64,000 nt of DNA from Streptomyces albus subsp. albus (GTDB lineage: Bacteria > Actinomycetota > Actinomycetes > Streptomycetales > Streptomycetaceae): NCBI RefSeq assembly GCF_000719865.1, contig NZ_JOID01000028.1:13049-77048 (forward strand). The letters are read 5' to 3'. Positions 10,201 to 17,343 of this stretch are shown here, piece by piece. Each line of letters starts with the position of its first letter. The first letter of the stretch is position 1. Position numbers and translations under genes: made by a program. The notes under the pieces were generated by a model. The model saw only the letters and a program-made list of their open reading frames with translations, made no database searches and had not been told where the DNA came from.

Positions 10201-11294
10201 GGGTGGCGCTGGAACACCCGGTGCTGCTCCGCGTGCGAGAGGCGGGCGTAGAGCGGCAGGATCTCGGTGGAGCGCAGGTTCCGCTTGCCCAGGGCGTCCG
10301 CCGTGTCGCGGATCTCCCGCTCGCCGGAGAGGAAGACGAGGATGTCGCCGGGGCCCTCGGCCTGCAGTTCGTCGACGGCGTCGCAGATGGCGGTCACCTG
10401 GTCGCGGTCGCTCTCCTCGGACCCCTCCTCCAGGAGCGGGCGGTAGCGCACCTCGACGGGATAGGTGCGGCCGGAGACCTCGACGATGGGGGCGGCGCCC
10501 TCGTTCGCCTTCCCGTCCTCGCCGTTGCCGTCGTGGGCGCCGGGAGTGGTGCCGGTGGCTCCGGGGGTGCGGAAGTGGCGGGCGAAGCGTTCCGGGTCGA
10601 TCGTGGCGGAGGTGATGACGATCTTGAGGTCGGGACGCTTCGGCAGCAGCGCGGCGAGGTAGCCCAGGATGAAGTCGATGTTGAGGCTGCGCTCGTGTGC
10701 CTCGTCGATGATGATCGTGTCGTACTGGCGCAGCTCGCGGTCCGTCTGGATCTCGGCGAGCAGGATGCCGTCCGTCATCAGCTTGACGTGTGTGGCGGGG
10801 CTCACCTGATCGGTGAACCGGACCTTCCAGCCGACCGCCTCGCCCAGCGGTGTGTTCAGCTCCTCCGCCACCCGCTCGGCGACCGTGCGGGCCGCGATGC
10901 GGCGCGGCTGGGTGTGCCCGATGAGACCGCGGACCCCGCGGCCCAGCTCCAGGCAGATCTTGGGGATCTGAGTGGTCTTGCCGGAGCCGGTCTCACCGGC
11001 GACGATCACCACCTGGTGGTCGCGGATCGCCGCCAGGATCTCGTCCTTCTTCTGGCTGACCGGCAGTGCTTCCGGATACGTCACGGCCGGCACGCCGGCG
11101 CGCCGCCGCGCCACGCGCTCCTCGGCCTGCTCTATCTCGGCCGTGATCTCGTCCAGCACCGCCTGCCGGGCCTCGGGCTTGCGGATGCGGCGGGCACCGT
11201 CGAGGCGCCGCCCCAGCCGGTGCTCGTCACGCAGCATCAGCTCGCACAGCCGGGCCTGGAGGGCGGCGACAGCGGGGGAGGGGGAAGTAGACAT
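7215..11294 (-). CDS. hrpA: ATP-dependent RNA helicase HrpA (DEAH box)
   Basis: A 1359-residue DEAH-box helicase of the DHX/HrpA type. In order: an N-terminal extension with a helical motif, Walker A GETGSGKTT at about 100-108, GHTQPRRIAA, the DEAH box at about 198-201, SATIDPERF, the second RecA domain with LPLYARLS, TNVAETSLTVPGIRYVID and QRKGRCGR, then the helicase-associated, OB-fold and long HrpA-specific C-terminal regions. In E. coli the protein resolves stalled or collided ribosomes on mRNA (family knowledge). Length fits full-length HrpA. It starts at the ATG at 11294 and follows bldC in the expected order, on the opposite strand. Confidence 0.96.
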   Translation of the reverse strand: MSTSPSPAVAALQARLCELMLRDEHRLGRRLDGARRIRKPEARQAVLDEITAEIEQAEERVARRRAGVPAVTYPEALPVSQKKDEILAAIRDHQVVIVAGETGSGKTTQIPKICLELGRGVRGLIGHTQPRRIAARTVAERVAEELNTPLGEAVGWKVRFTDQVSPATHVKLMTDGILLAEIQTDRELRQYDTIIIDEAHERSLNIDFILGYLAALLPKRPDLKIVITSATIDPERFARHFRTPGATGTTPGAHDGNGEDGKANEGAAPIVEVSGRTYPVEVRYRPLLEEGSEESDRDQVTAICDAVDELQAEGPGDILVFLSGEREIRDTADALGKRNLRSTEILPLYARLSHAEQHRVFQRHPGRRIVLATNVAETSLTVPGIRYVIDPGTARISRYSHRTKVQRLPIERISQASANQRKGRCGRTADGICVRLYSEEDFLSRPEFTDAEILRTNLASVILQMTAAGLGDIERFPFIDPPDRRNIKDGVQLLEELGAFSTGQKGASGSARDAGKRLTQTGRKLSQLPVDPRLARMVLEADRNGCVREVMVIAAALSIQDPRERPAEKQQQADQQHARFRDETSDFLAFLNLWRYVRERQKELSSSAFRRMCRNEFLNYLRIREWQDIYTQLRQVARGMGIHTGAGDEPDAPADRVHTSLLAGLLSHIGLKDTEAKNEYLGARSAKFAVFPGSALFKKPPRWIMSAELVETSRLWARVNARIEPEWVEPLAQHLVKRNYSEPHWEQKQAAVMAYERVTLYGVPIVAQRKVNYGRIDPETSRELFIRHALVEGDWRTHHQFFHDNRKLLSEVEELEHRARRRDILVDDETLFDFYDQRLPEDVVSGAHFDSWWKKKRREEPELLDFEKSMLINERAEGVSKDDYPDSWRQGKLKFRVTYQFEPGADADGVTVHVPLQVLNQVTPEGFDWQIPGLREELVTELIRSLPKPVRRNYVPAPNYAKRFLAAAVPGPEPLTAALGRELQRMVGVRIDPEDWDLSKVPDHLKITFRVVDERRRKIAEDKDLDALKLRLKPKTQAAISKAFDQSFEKPSTGGERPAGAPAGPVQRTGLTSWTLGTLPHTFETRRAGQPVKAYPALVDEGESVAVRLFDTEWEQTEAMWRGTRRLILLGIPVNPAKFAQNQLSNQQKLALSRNPHGSVQALFDDCVTAAADRLIAARGGPAWDEESFRKLYDAVRADLVDATMDAVRKVREVLAAWHACEQRLRSTTSSALLTSVADVREQLAELIKPGFVTEHGVGRLPDLMRYLVAADRRLQQMPVNAERDRSRMAKVHEMRDEYAWLLEQFPPGRPVPPEARKIRWMIEELRVSYFAHALGTAYPVSDKRIVKAVDAAAPSTAR

Positions 11295-11521
11295 ACCGAG
11301 CCCAGGATCTCACCTCGCGGAAACAACTGGCGAACGAGTTACGCGCGCGGCCTGCCGGGGGTCCCGGCCGGTGGCGGTGGGGGGTTCGGCGCCCGTGTCC
11401 GTGTCCGTGCTGGTCGCCGGGTCCGGACGGGATGGGCTCCGGTCCATCCATCCATCCGTCCGTCCCGTCGCGCCGGCCGGAGGTTACGATGCCTGGAGTC
11501 CACCCCTCCGGAAGGCCCCCT

Positions 11522-12040
11522 GTGATCAGCAGCCCCACCGCGCACAGCCGCCGCTTCGCGGCCGGCGCGGTCGCCGGTGCGCTGATGGCCGTTCTCGTGG
11601 CGCTGTTCTGCCTGCCGGGCCGGGCGGCACCCGCCGTCGCGACGGGCGGTACCGGCGTCGCAGCCGTGGCGCACGGCTTCCCGGTGGCGGACCAGGGCTC
11701 CGCGGCGGCGGAGAAGCCGGGGGGTGACGGGTCCGGGGCCGAACAGCCGTCCGGGCGGGCGCTCACGGTGCCCGGGAGTGCCGACCGGGCCGGGACACCG
11801 CTGTCGTGGGCGTCGGACGACGACGGTTCGCCGCACTGCAAGCGTCCGCAGGACCGGGGTACCGACCCCGCCGTGCCGGCGAGCACCGTCTCCGCCCACG
11901 ACCAGTGCCCCGCCCTGGGCGCGCGCCTCGCGTACGCCGAGGGGGACGGAGCCGAGGCGCTCCGCGGGCTGCCCGACGCCCGCGGTCCGACGACCTCCCC
12001 CGCCACTCCTGTGACGCTGTCGGTCCTGCTGCGGGTCTAG
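11522..12040 (+). CDS. Small secreted or membrane-anchored protein, unknown
   Basis: About 172 residues. A basic N-terminus and hydrophobic stretch (residues 13-32, AGAVAGALMAVLVALFC) look like a signal peptide or anchor, followed by a Gly/Pro/Ala-rich region and a C-terminal part with two cysteines about 25 residues apart (SPHCKRPQD and HDQCPALG). I chose the GTG at 11522, which follows GGAAGG and puts the hydrophobic segment at the N-terminus; the frame opens further upstream. It heads a run of same-strand genes for thiol-redox proteins (12204-14841), so the cysteine pair may be a substrate of that system. Function is not known. Confidence 0.6.
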   Translation: MISSPTAHSRRFAAGAVAGALMAVLVALFCLPGRAAPAVATGGTGVAAVAHGFPVADQGSAAAEKPGGDGSGAEQPSGRALTVPGSADRAGTPLSWASDDDGSPHCKRPQDRGTDPAVPASTVSAHDQCPALGARLAYAEGDGAEALRGLPDARGPTTSPATPVTLSVLLRV

Positions 12041-12203
12041 ATGCCGCCGGCCGGTGCCGACCGCCCGTAGCGCCACCGCGCCAGGGCCTCCCGCCGCGCG
12101 CTCGCCGCGTGCTCCGGGCCGTCTTCCGCCGCGCGCCCCGCGCACGGCTTCCGCACCGGTCTCCGTATCCCCGGCATCCGCCGTCCCCGGACAGGAGAAG
12201 ACC

Positions 12204-12794
12204 GTGAAGGACCCCCGAACCACCGTGCGGCTGGCGCTGCGCGCCCCCGCCCTCTGGCCGCCCGCCCGCTGGGGCGCCGCCCTGGCCGCGGCCGTGCTGA
12301 CCGCGCTGGCGGCCGGCCTGCCCACCGCCGTCATCCCGAATCCCGTCTTCGGCCGGACCGTGCCGACCACCTGGTGGGCCTACCCGGTGCTCGCCGTCAC
12401 CGCCGTCCTCGGCGGTCTGCTGCTCGCGACCTACGTACGCATCGGTGCCGAACGCGGGAGCGAGCCGCCGGAGCCGGACGGACGGGAGCGCCGGCGCCGC
12501 CGGCTGGGCACGGCCGGCGGGCTGCTGTCGTTCCTTGCCGTCGGCTGCCCTGTGTGCAACAAGGTCGTCCTGCTGCTGCTCGGGACCTCCGGGGCGATGA
12601 CGGTCTGGGCGCCGGTCCAGCCGGTGCTGGCCGTCGCCTCGGTCGTGCTGCTGGCCGTGGCGACCGCGCAGCGGCTGGCGGGCGAGGTCGCCTGCGGGTC
12701 GGTGCCGGGCGCCGTCCCCGTGGGAGCGGCGGCAGCGTCCGGGATGCCGGGCACGGCAGCCGCACCGGACACGCGGGACACCCCGCTCGGCTGA
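12204..12794 (+). CDS. Integral membrane protein with a CPVC motif
   Basis: About 196 residues with two hydrophobic segments near 23-43 and 60-78, then a charged Arg/Glu loop, and two further segments near 104-130 and 134-157. A CPVCNK motif (Cys115, Cys118) lies inside the third segment, like the CxxC of membrane thiol-redox proteins. The GTG at 12204 has a good AGGAGA site 7 nt upstream. The next two genes encode a DsbA-like protein and a CcdA-like transporter, so a role in passing reducing equivalents across the membrane, or in metal handling through the CxxC, is likely. I do not recognise a named family. Confidence 0.68.
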   Translation: MKDPRTTVRLALRAPALWPPARWGAALAAAVLTALAAGLPTAVIPNPVFGRTVPTTWWAYPVLAVTAVLGGLLLATYVRIGAERGSEPPEPDGRERRRRRLGTAGGLLSFLAVGCPVCNKVVLLLLGTSGAMTVWAPVQPVLAVASVVLLAVATAQRLAGEVACGSVPGAVPVGAAAASGMPGTAAAPDTRDTPLG

Positions 12795-13159
12795 CCGGAC
12801 CCGGTCGCAGGACGCACGACAGGGCGACAGAGCGACAGGGCGTACGGCACGGCGCCGCAGGCGGGGCGCACTTGGGGCGCACCGCGACGGCGCGAACCGC
12901 GCGCCGACCGGGCCGGCCGCACCGTCCGTCGGTGCCGTTCGTCCGGCTGCGTCCGGCTCCCGCCCGGGAGCGCGCCCGTCCCGCAGGGCTCGCGCGCATC
13001 GGCCGGGCCTCCGCGGGTTGCCTCGCCGCTCGCCGCTCGCCCCCTCGTCCTTCTTCCCCGTCCCCTTCACCCCCTCGTCCCTTCATCCCAGGCACGTACG
13101 CGCACAGGCCACGCCACTGACGTGGGCCGGCGCCGTGCCGCTCCCCAGGAGAGATCTCC
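12795..13159. other. Intergenic region before the DsbA-like gene
   Basis: No gene is supported. The sequence is GC-rich and low in complexity, with CCCCTCGTCC runs near 13040-13080. It probably holds the leader or promoter of the DsbA-like gene. Confidence 0.4.
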
Positions 13160-13948
13160 ATGGCCTCCAACGGCAACAAGTCCACCCCCGGCCCCTCCCC
13201 GGCCGGCCGCAAGAACCGCGGCATCGTGATCGGCGCCGTGGTGCTGGTCGCCGCCCTGGTGCTCGGCGTCCTCTCGGCTTTCGCGACGGGCGGTGGTTCG
13301 TCCGACGACACCCCGGCCGTGACGGTCGAGACGCCCGGCGAGGGCTCGGCCGACCCCAACGCCGACACCTACGCCCAGCTCGCGGAGCTCGCCCGCCGCG
13401 ACAAGGACGACAAGCTGGCGATGGGCCGCGCGGACGCCCCCGTCGTCCTGATCGAATACGCCGACTTCAAGTGCCCCTTCTGCGGCAAGTTCGCGCGCGA
13501 CACCGAGCCCGAACTGGTGAAGCGTTACGTCGACAAGGGCGTGCTGCGCATCGAGTGGCGCAACCTCGTGGTCTTCGGCGAGGACTCCGCGCAGGCGGCC
13601 TACGCGAGCTGGGCGGCCGGGCAGCAGGGCCGCTTCTGGCAGTTCCACGAGGTGGCGTTCTCGGAAGAGGACAACATGAAGAAGGGCTACTCGAAGGAGC
13701 GCCTCGACGCGATCGCCAAGAAGGCCGGCGTCAAGGACATGGACCGCTTCCACACCGACATGGAGAGCTACGCGGCCAAGCAGTCGGTGGAGAAGGACCA
13801 GGAGGAGGCCTACGGCATCGGGGCCACCAGCACGCCGTCCTTCCTGGTCAACGGCAAGCCGATCGCCGGAGCGCAGCCGACGGAGGTCTTCGCCGAGGCC
13901 ATTGAGGCGGCGGCGAAGCAGGCGGAGACCGAGGGCTCGGACAAGTGA
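13160..13948 (+). CDS. DsbA-like thiol-disulfide oxidoreductase (DSBA/thioredoxin_4)
   Basis: A 262-residue membrane-anchored thioredoxin-fold protein. Residues 1-20 are basic, 21-45 form a single transmembrane anchor (IVIGAVVLVAALVLGVLSAFA), and the folded domain outside starts near residue 80. The active site is CPFC (Cys105, Cys108) in the context YADFKCPFCGKFA. The cis-Pro loop STPSFLVNGKPI near the end completes the fold. It probably oxidises or isomerises disulfides of exported proteins. The stop overlaps the GTG start of the CcdA-like gene (GTGA), so the two are translationally coupled and likely work as a redox pair. The ATG at 13160 follows GGAGAGA. Confidence 0.92.
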   Translation: MASNGNKSTPGPSPAGRKNRGIVIGAVVLVAALVLGVLSAFATGGGSSDDTPAVTVETPGEGSADPNADTYAQLAELARRDKDDKLAMGRADAPVVLIEYADFKCPFCGKFARDTEPELVKRYVDKGVLRIEWRNLVVFGEDSAQAAYASWAAGQQGRFWQFHEVAFSEEDNMKKGYSKERLDAIAKKAGVKDMDRFHTDMESYAAKQSVEKDQEEAYGIGATSTPSFLVNGKPIAGAQPTEVFAEAIEAAAKQAETEGSDK

Positions 13949-14841
13949 CCGACATCGGCTATCTCGCGGCCTTCCTCGGCGGATTGCTGGCGCTGCTCAG
14001 CCCGTGCAGCGCGCTGCTGCTGCCCGCGTTCTTCGCCTATTCGATCGACAGCACCTCGCGCCTCGTCGCCCGTACCGGCATCTTCTACTTGGGCCTGGCG
14101 ACGACCCTGGTGCCGCTCGGCGTCGGCGGCTCGTACGCGGGACGCCTGTTCTACGGGCACCGCGATCTGCTCGTCGCCCTCAGCGGCTGGCTGATCATCG
14201 CGCTGGGCGTCGCGCAGATCCTCGGACTGGGCTTCGCCTCGCGCCGCCTCCAGGAGGCGTCCGGCCGCATCCGCCCGACGAGCGCCGCGAAGGTCTACGC
14301 CCTCGGCACGGTCTACGGCCTGGCGGGCTTCTGCGCGGGCCCGATCCTCGGCAGTGTGCTGACGGTCGCCGCGGTGAGCGGCAACCCCGTCTACGGAGGC
14401 GTGCTGCTCGCGGCGTACGCGCTGGGCATGGCCGTACCGCTGTTCGTCCTGGCCCTGCTCTGGGACCGCTTCGAACTGGGGCGGAAGGGCTGGCTGCGCG
14501 GGCGTACCATCCGCGTGGGCCGGCTGGAGCTGCACACCACGTCGCTGCTCTCCGGGCTGTTCTTCATCGCACTCGGCACGATGTTCCTGGTGTTCGACGG
14601 CACGACGGCACTGCCCGGACTGCTCAGTGTGGACGGCTCGTTCGAGGCGGAGCGCTGGGCCCAGCGAGTGGGCGCGGCCGTACCGGACTGGGCGCTGCTC
14701 GGCCTGCTGGCGGCGGCGGGCGCGGGCATCGCGCTGCTCGCCGTACGGCGGGGACGGCGCGGCGCGGACGACGATCCGGCCGGTGCGGAGGGGACGCCGT
14801 CCACGTCCCCGGGGAAGGCGCCCGCCGACGGCCGGCGCTGA
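13945..14841 (+). CDS. CcdA/DsbD-type membrane thiol-electron transporter
   Basis: A 298-residue integral membrane protein with about six hydrophobic segments. The two key cysteines sit in characteristic places: LSPCSALLLPAF (Cys21) in the first segment and GFCAGPILG (Cys130) in the fourth, as in CcdA, where the pair carries electrons from cytoplasmic thioredoxin to outside thiol proteins. The C-terminal tail is charged and cytoplasmic. It begins with GTG overlapping the stop of the DsbA-like gene by 4 bp. A strong hairpin terminator follows at 14912. The likely partner is the upstream CPFC protein; a role in cytochrome c maturation is possible but no cytochrome genes are next to it. Confidence 0.9.
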   Translation: MTDIGYLAAFLGGLLALLSPCSALLLPAFFAYSIDSTSRLVARTGIFYLGLATTLVPLGVGGSYAGRLFYGHRDLLVALSGWLIIALGVAQILGLGFASRRLQEASGRIRPTSAAKVYALGTVYGLAGFCAGPILGSVLTVAAVSGNPVYGGVLLAAYALGMAVPLFVLALLWDRFELGRKGWLRGRTIRVGRLELHTTSLLSGLFFIALGTMFLVFDGTTALPGLLSVDGSFEAERWAQRVGAAVPDWALLGLLAAAGAGIALLAVRRGRRGADDDPAGAEGTPSTSPGKAPADGRR

Positions 14842-14911
14842 CGGGCGGCCGCGACGCCGGGGCGGCCGTATGACCAGGCGGCCGCGACGCCGGCGGACGC
14901 CGCCGCACGAC

Positions 14912-14942
14912 GGGCCCGCGGAGGAACTCCCTCCGCGGGCCC
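14912..14942 (+). terminator. Terminator after the ccdA-like gene
   Basis: GGGCCCGCGGAGG and CCTCCGCGGGCCC form a 13-bp perfect stem with a 5-nt loop. Confidence 0.8.
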
Positions 14943-15078
14943 CGCCGTGCCGCACGGGGCCCCGCAGGCCCCGTCCCGCACCGTCCGTCCGCAGCGCGGG
15001 GCCGTTTCCATGGCCCCGGCCCGGCAGGTCCGACAGGATGGCGCACGGCGGGGCAGCCGGCACAGACAAGGAGAGACG

Positions 15079-15684
15079 GTGGCGGACACACATCACCGGA
15101 CCGTGGCCTGGGACGAAGCGCGGTGGCTCAACCACCCGCCGCAGGCGGCCCCGGACGGCACGGGCGCGCTCGTCGTGACCACGGGGGCCCGCAGCGACTT
15201 CTGGCGCCGCACGAGCTACGGCTACATCCGCGACGACGGCCACGCCCTGCTGACGGAGTTCCCCCAGGGCGGGGCGATCGAAGTGACCTTCGAAGCCGAC
15301 TTCACCCACCTGTACGACCAGGCCGGACTGATGATCCGCGTCGACGAGACGAACTGGGTCAAGGCGGGGATCGAGTACACCGACGGCGCCCCGCATCTGG
15401 GCGCCGTCGTGACCCGCGAGGTATCGGACTGGTCGCAGTCGCCGGTGCCGGAGTGGGCGGGCAAGCCGGTCACCGTCCGGGCCAGCCGCGCGGGCGACGC
15501 CCTGACGCTGCGCGCCCGGTCCGCCGGCGGTCCGTGGCGGATGTTCCGGCTGGTGCCCCTGCCCCCGGAGGCCGTGGCGACGGCGGGCCCCTTCTGCTGC
15601 TCACCGGAGCGCGAGGGGCTCACCGTACGGTTCACCGGTTTCACCACGAGCCCGGCGGACACGGACCTGCACGGGACGGCGTAA
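15079..15684 (+). CDS. DUF1349 domain protein (concanavalin-like fold)
   Basis: About 201 residues forming one domain of the DUF1349 family, which adopts a concanavalin A-like jelly roll and may bind carbohydrate. Recognisable pieces are FWRRTSYGYIRDDGHAL, the segment VTFEADFTHLYDQAGLMIR, WVKAGIEYTDGAPHLGAVVT and the ending GPFCCSPEREGLTVRF. There is no signal peptide, so it should be cytoplasmic. The GTG at 15079 is preceded by an excellent AAGGAGA site; the frame stays open upstream but without signals. A terminator follows immediately. Confidence 0.9.
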   Translation: MADTHHRTVAWDEARWLNHPPQAAPDGTGALVVTTGARSDFWRRTSYGYIRDDGHALLTEFPQGGAIEVTFEADFTHLYDQAGLMIRVDETNWVKAGIEYTDGAPHLGAVVTREVSDWSQSPVPEWAGKPVTVRASRAGDALTLRARSAGGPWRMFRLVPLPPEAVATAGPFCCSPEREGLTVRFTGFTTSPADTDLHGTA

Positions 15685-15699
15685 CGCCCGGGAACGGCG

Positions 15700-15743
15700 A
15701 AGGCCCCGACGGCACCCTCGAACCCGAGGGCCGTCGGGGCCTT
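15700..15743. terminator. Terminator between convergent genes
   Basis: AAGGCCCCGACGGC and GCCGTCGGGGCCTT form a 14-bp perfect stem; a second hairpin (CCCTCG / CGAGGG) is nested in the loop. Confidence 0.85.
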
Positions 15744-15790
15744 GCGGCCGTGTCGAAGGCGCTGCCGAAGTCCGGGCCGCCGGCACCGCT

Positions 15791-16435
15791 TCACTGATGG
15801 TCGGGACCGGCACCGGGGCTCATGGCGGGCTGTGCGGGATGGCTGCCACCGGAGCCGTGGCGTTCGGCGAGCAGCCGCTTGCGATGGCCTCTGCGGCGGA
15901 AAGCGGTGACGAGGGCGATGGCGGCGCCGACGCCGATGCCGAGCACCGGGAGAAGGATGGCCAGTACCAGCCGGCCTCCGAACGTGACGAAGCCCCCGGG
16001 GTCCCCGATGGCGTACCGGGACGGCCCTCCTTGAGAGGAGCAGGTGACCTTGTAGTCGCCTGCCCGCGGCACGTCGATGGTGTACAGCGGGTTCCAGGTC
16101 TCGTCGCGGGTGAGGAACAGGTCGATTCCCGGACCGGTGAGACCGGGGTCGCCCGGACCGGTGATGTCGCACGCCTGGGCGGATGACGGACCCCGACCCC
16201 TGATCCAGATCGCCTTCTCGTGTTCCGGATCGAGCCGCAGGGTGACGGTGTCGCCGTTGGCGAACTGGTTGTCCGTATCCACCGCGTTGACCACGTTCTT
16301 GAACCCGTGCATTCCGAGGGCCACGCCCAGCACGATCAGCAGGACGGAGATCGCGGCCGCCGTTGCGTACCAGTGACGGCCGGGCCGGAGCTCGTTCGCC
16401 GGTATCCGCGGCGACGGAGAGGGCTGCATCGACAC
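15791..16435 (-). CDS. Membrane protein with two spans and an external domain, unknown
   Basis: A 214-residue protein with one transmembrane segment near residues 22-42, an external domain of about 110 residues and a second transmembrane segment near 155-178, followed by a basic, His/Gly/Pro-rich cytoplasmic tail. The outside part contains two cysteines (AQACDITG and KVTCSSQG) that could pair, and strand-like sequence such as DTVTLRLDPEHEKAIWI and WNPLYTIDVPRAGDYKVTC, suggesting a beta-sandwich. The start is GTG at 16435 or ATG at 16429; neither has a strong ribosome-binding site. It is the last chromosomal gene before the integrated element. Confidence 0.75.
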   Translation of the reverse strand: MSMQPSPSPRIPANELRPGRHWYATAAAISVLLIVLGVALGMHGFKNVVNAVDTDNQFANGDTVTLRLDPEHEKAIWIRGRGPSSAQACDITGPGDPGLTGPGIDLFLTRDETWNPLYTIDVPRAGDYKVTCSSQGGPSRYAIGDPGGFVTFGGRLVLAILLPVLGIGVGAAIALVTAFRRRGHRKRLLAERHGSGGSHPAQPAMSPGAGPDHQ

Positions 16436-16501
16436 AACCTAGATCATCCGTGTGCTCGGGTGCGGGCACTGCCCGTCACACTGCCGTCGGAACGGCACGA
16501 A

Positions 16502-16535
16502 GAAGCCCCCGCCGAATGATCTCGGCGGGGGCTTC
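16502..16535. terminator. Original chromosomal terminator of tRNA-Phe
   Basis: GAAGCCCCCGCCGA and TCGGCGGGGGCTTC form a 14-bp perfect stem. It lies just outside the left attachment repeat, where the native tRNA-Phe transcript would have ended before the element inserted. Confidence 0.7.
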
Positions 16536-16551
16536 GCCCTGGTGGGCGGTT

Positions 16552-16596
16552 GTGGCTGGGGCCGGGGTCGAACCGGCGACCTTCCGCTTTTCAGGC
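16552..16596 (+). repeat. Left attachment site, 45-bp copy of the tRNA-Phe 3' end
   Basis: Identical to 28979-29023. It covers the T-arm, variable loop, half of the anticodon arm and the acceptor end of tRNA-Phe. Sequence to its left is chromosome, to its right element. The match begins with the first base after the discriminator and ends inside the anticodon stem. Confidence 0.95.
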
Positions 16597-16668
16597 CGTG
16601 TCTGGGCCGGGGGCAAGCTGATCGCGGGGCGTGCTGGCACCCTCGGCTGACTGGGGTTGTGCGCTGCT

Positions 16669-16691
16669 GTTGGCGTATGGGTTGGCGTACG
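16669..16691 (+). repeat. Left copy of a 23-bp repeat, probable integrase arm site
   Basis: Matches 28893-28915 in 22 of 23 positions, in the same orientation. The unit is two copies of TTGGCGTAYG separated by GG-rich sequence. It lies 72 bp inside the left core repeat. Confidence 0.7.
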
Positions 16692-16744
16692 AGCTTCTCT
16701 GGCACGGCGGGCCGTCTGGCAGCAAGTCGTCCCGCTGGGAGGTA

Positions 16745-16794
16745 GGTCGTACGACCCGGAAGGCGCTACTCTGGAAAGGCATTGCGTACGCAAT
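16745..16794. promoter_or_regulatory. Two perfect palindromes near the left end of the AICE
   Basis: GGTCGTACGACC at 16745-16756 and ATTGCGTACGCAAT at 16781-16794, both centred on CGTACG and 35 bp apart centre to centre, look like protein-binding sites. Xis, Int or the GntR repressor are candidates; nothing here decides between them. Confidence 0.5.
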
Positions 16795-16841
16795 ACGTAT
16801 GCGAGGTCGTATCTCGCGGCCAGTGTGAGTGCACAACAAGC

Positions 16842-16926
16842 GGCGCCCTGCCGCCGGGTTAGGAACGACAGGGCGCCAATCGGTAGGACCGTGTTGAGTA
16901 CGGCCCTGGGTTGCCCCCCAGGGCCG
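16842..16926 (-). terminator. Two hairpins after the small left-end gene
   Basis: GGCGCCCTG / CAGGGCGCC (16842-16877) and a tighter 10-bp perfect stem CGGCCCTGGG / CCCAGGGCCG with a 6-nt loop (16901-16926). The second lies 9 bp past the stop of the small gene at 16935-17084 and is its likely terminator. Confidence 0.7.
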
Positions 16927-16934
16927 CTCTGCGG

Positions 16935-17084
16935 CTACAGGCTGAGTACCTTCGCCACTGCTTGGCCGAGTCTCGTGCCGATCTCTGTTGCAAAACTGAC
17001 GCTCAGCGCCATCGCAACAGCCTCGACGAGCTTGCTCAACCTTCCACGATCCTGCCGACCCTCGATGCTTTCAGGGTCGGACAT
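16935..17084 (-). CDS. Small 49-residue protein at the left end of the AICE, unknown
   Basis: A short reading frame beginning MSDPESIEGRQDRGRLSKL with AAGAGGTG 5-7 nt before the ATG at 17084, ending with TAG just before a strong terminator. The second half (VEAVAMALSVSFATEIGTRLGQ) can form an amphipathic or weakly hydrophobic helix. Codon use is plausible, though less GC-biased than chromosomal genes. It points the same way as the acetyltransferase and GntR genes, towards the left end. I recognise no family. Ribosome-binding site plus terminator are the reasons to believe it. Confidence 0.6.
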   Translation of the reverse strand: MSDPESIEGRQDRGRLSKLVEAVAMALSVSFATEIGTRLGQAVAKVLSL

Positions 17085-17343
17085 GCATCACCTCTTCTTG
17101 GCCAGTCGTGCATCCGCCAAGGCGCCCACTGAGTAGTGGACACCCGGTCGGAGGCACACCGGCTTGTGTGAGGTGTCAGGCCGGTCTCGGGGCTACGGCC
17201 CGAGACCGTCGAACATGCCTCAGTCTAGGCCCCGTTGAAGGGTCGGCTGCACGGCGTAACCACAACCCACAGCTAGGTGACGGCGCATGTGGTGGAAAAG
17301 CTGGTGGCTGCACGCTGCTCCTGTCTCCGACCCGTGGTGTTGG
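17085..17343. other. Spacer with a hairpin between the small gene and the acetyltransferase
   Basis: GGTCTCGGG / CCCGAGACC (17183-17207) forms a 9-bp stem that may end the acetyltransferase transcript. A plus-strand Trp-rich frame starting at 17287 is not credible because it runs antisense through the acetyltransferase. Confidence 0.5.

Noticed and set aside
7092..11525. Very long plus-strand open frame opposite hrpA
   Set aside because: It is the shadow of a GC-biased gene: hrpA on the minus strand has all helicase motifs, while the plus frame shows only Arg/Ala/Gly/Val-rich sequence.
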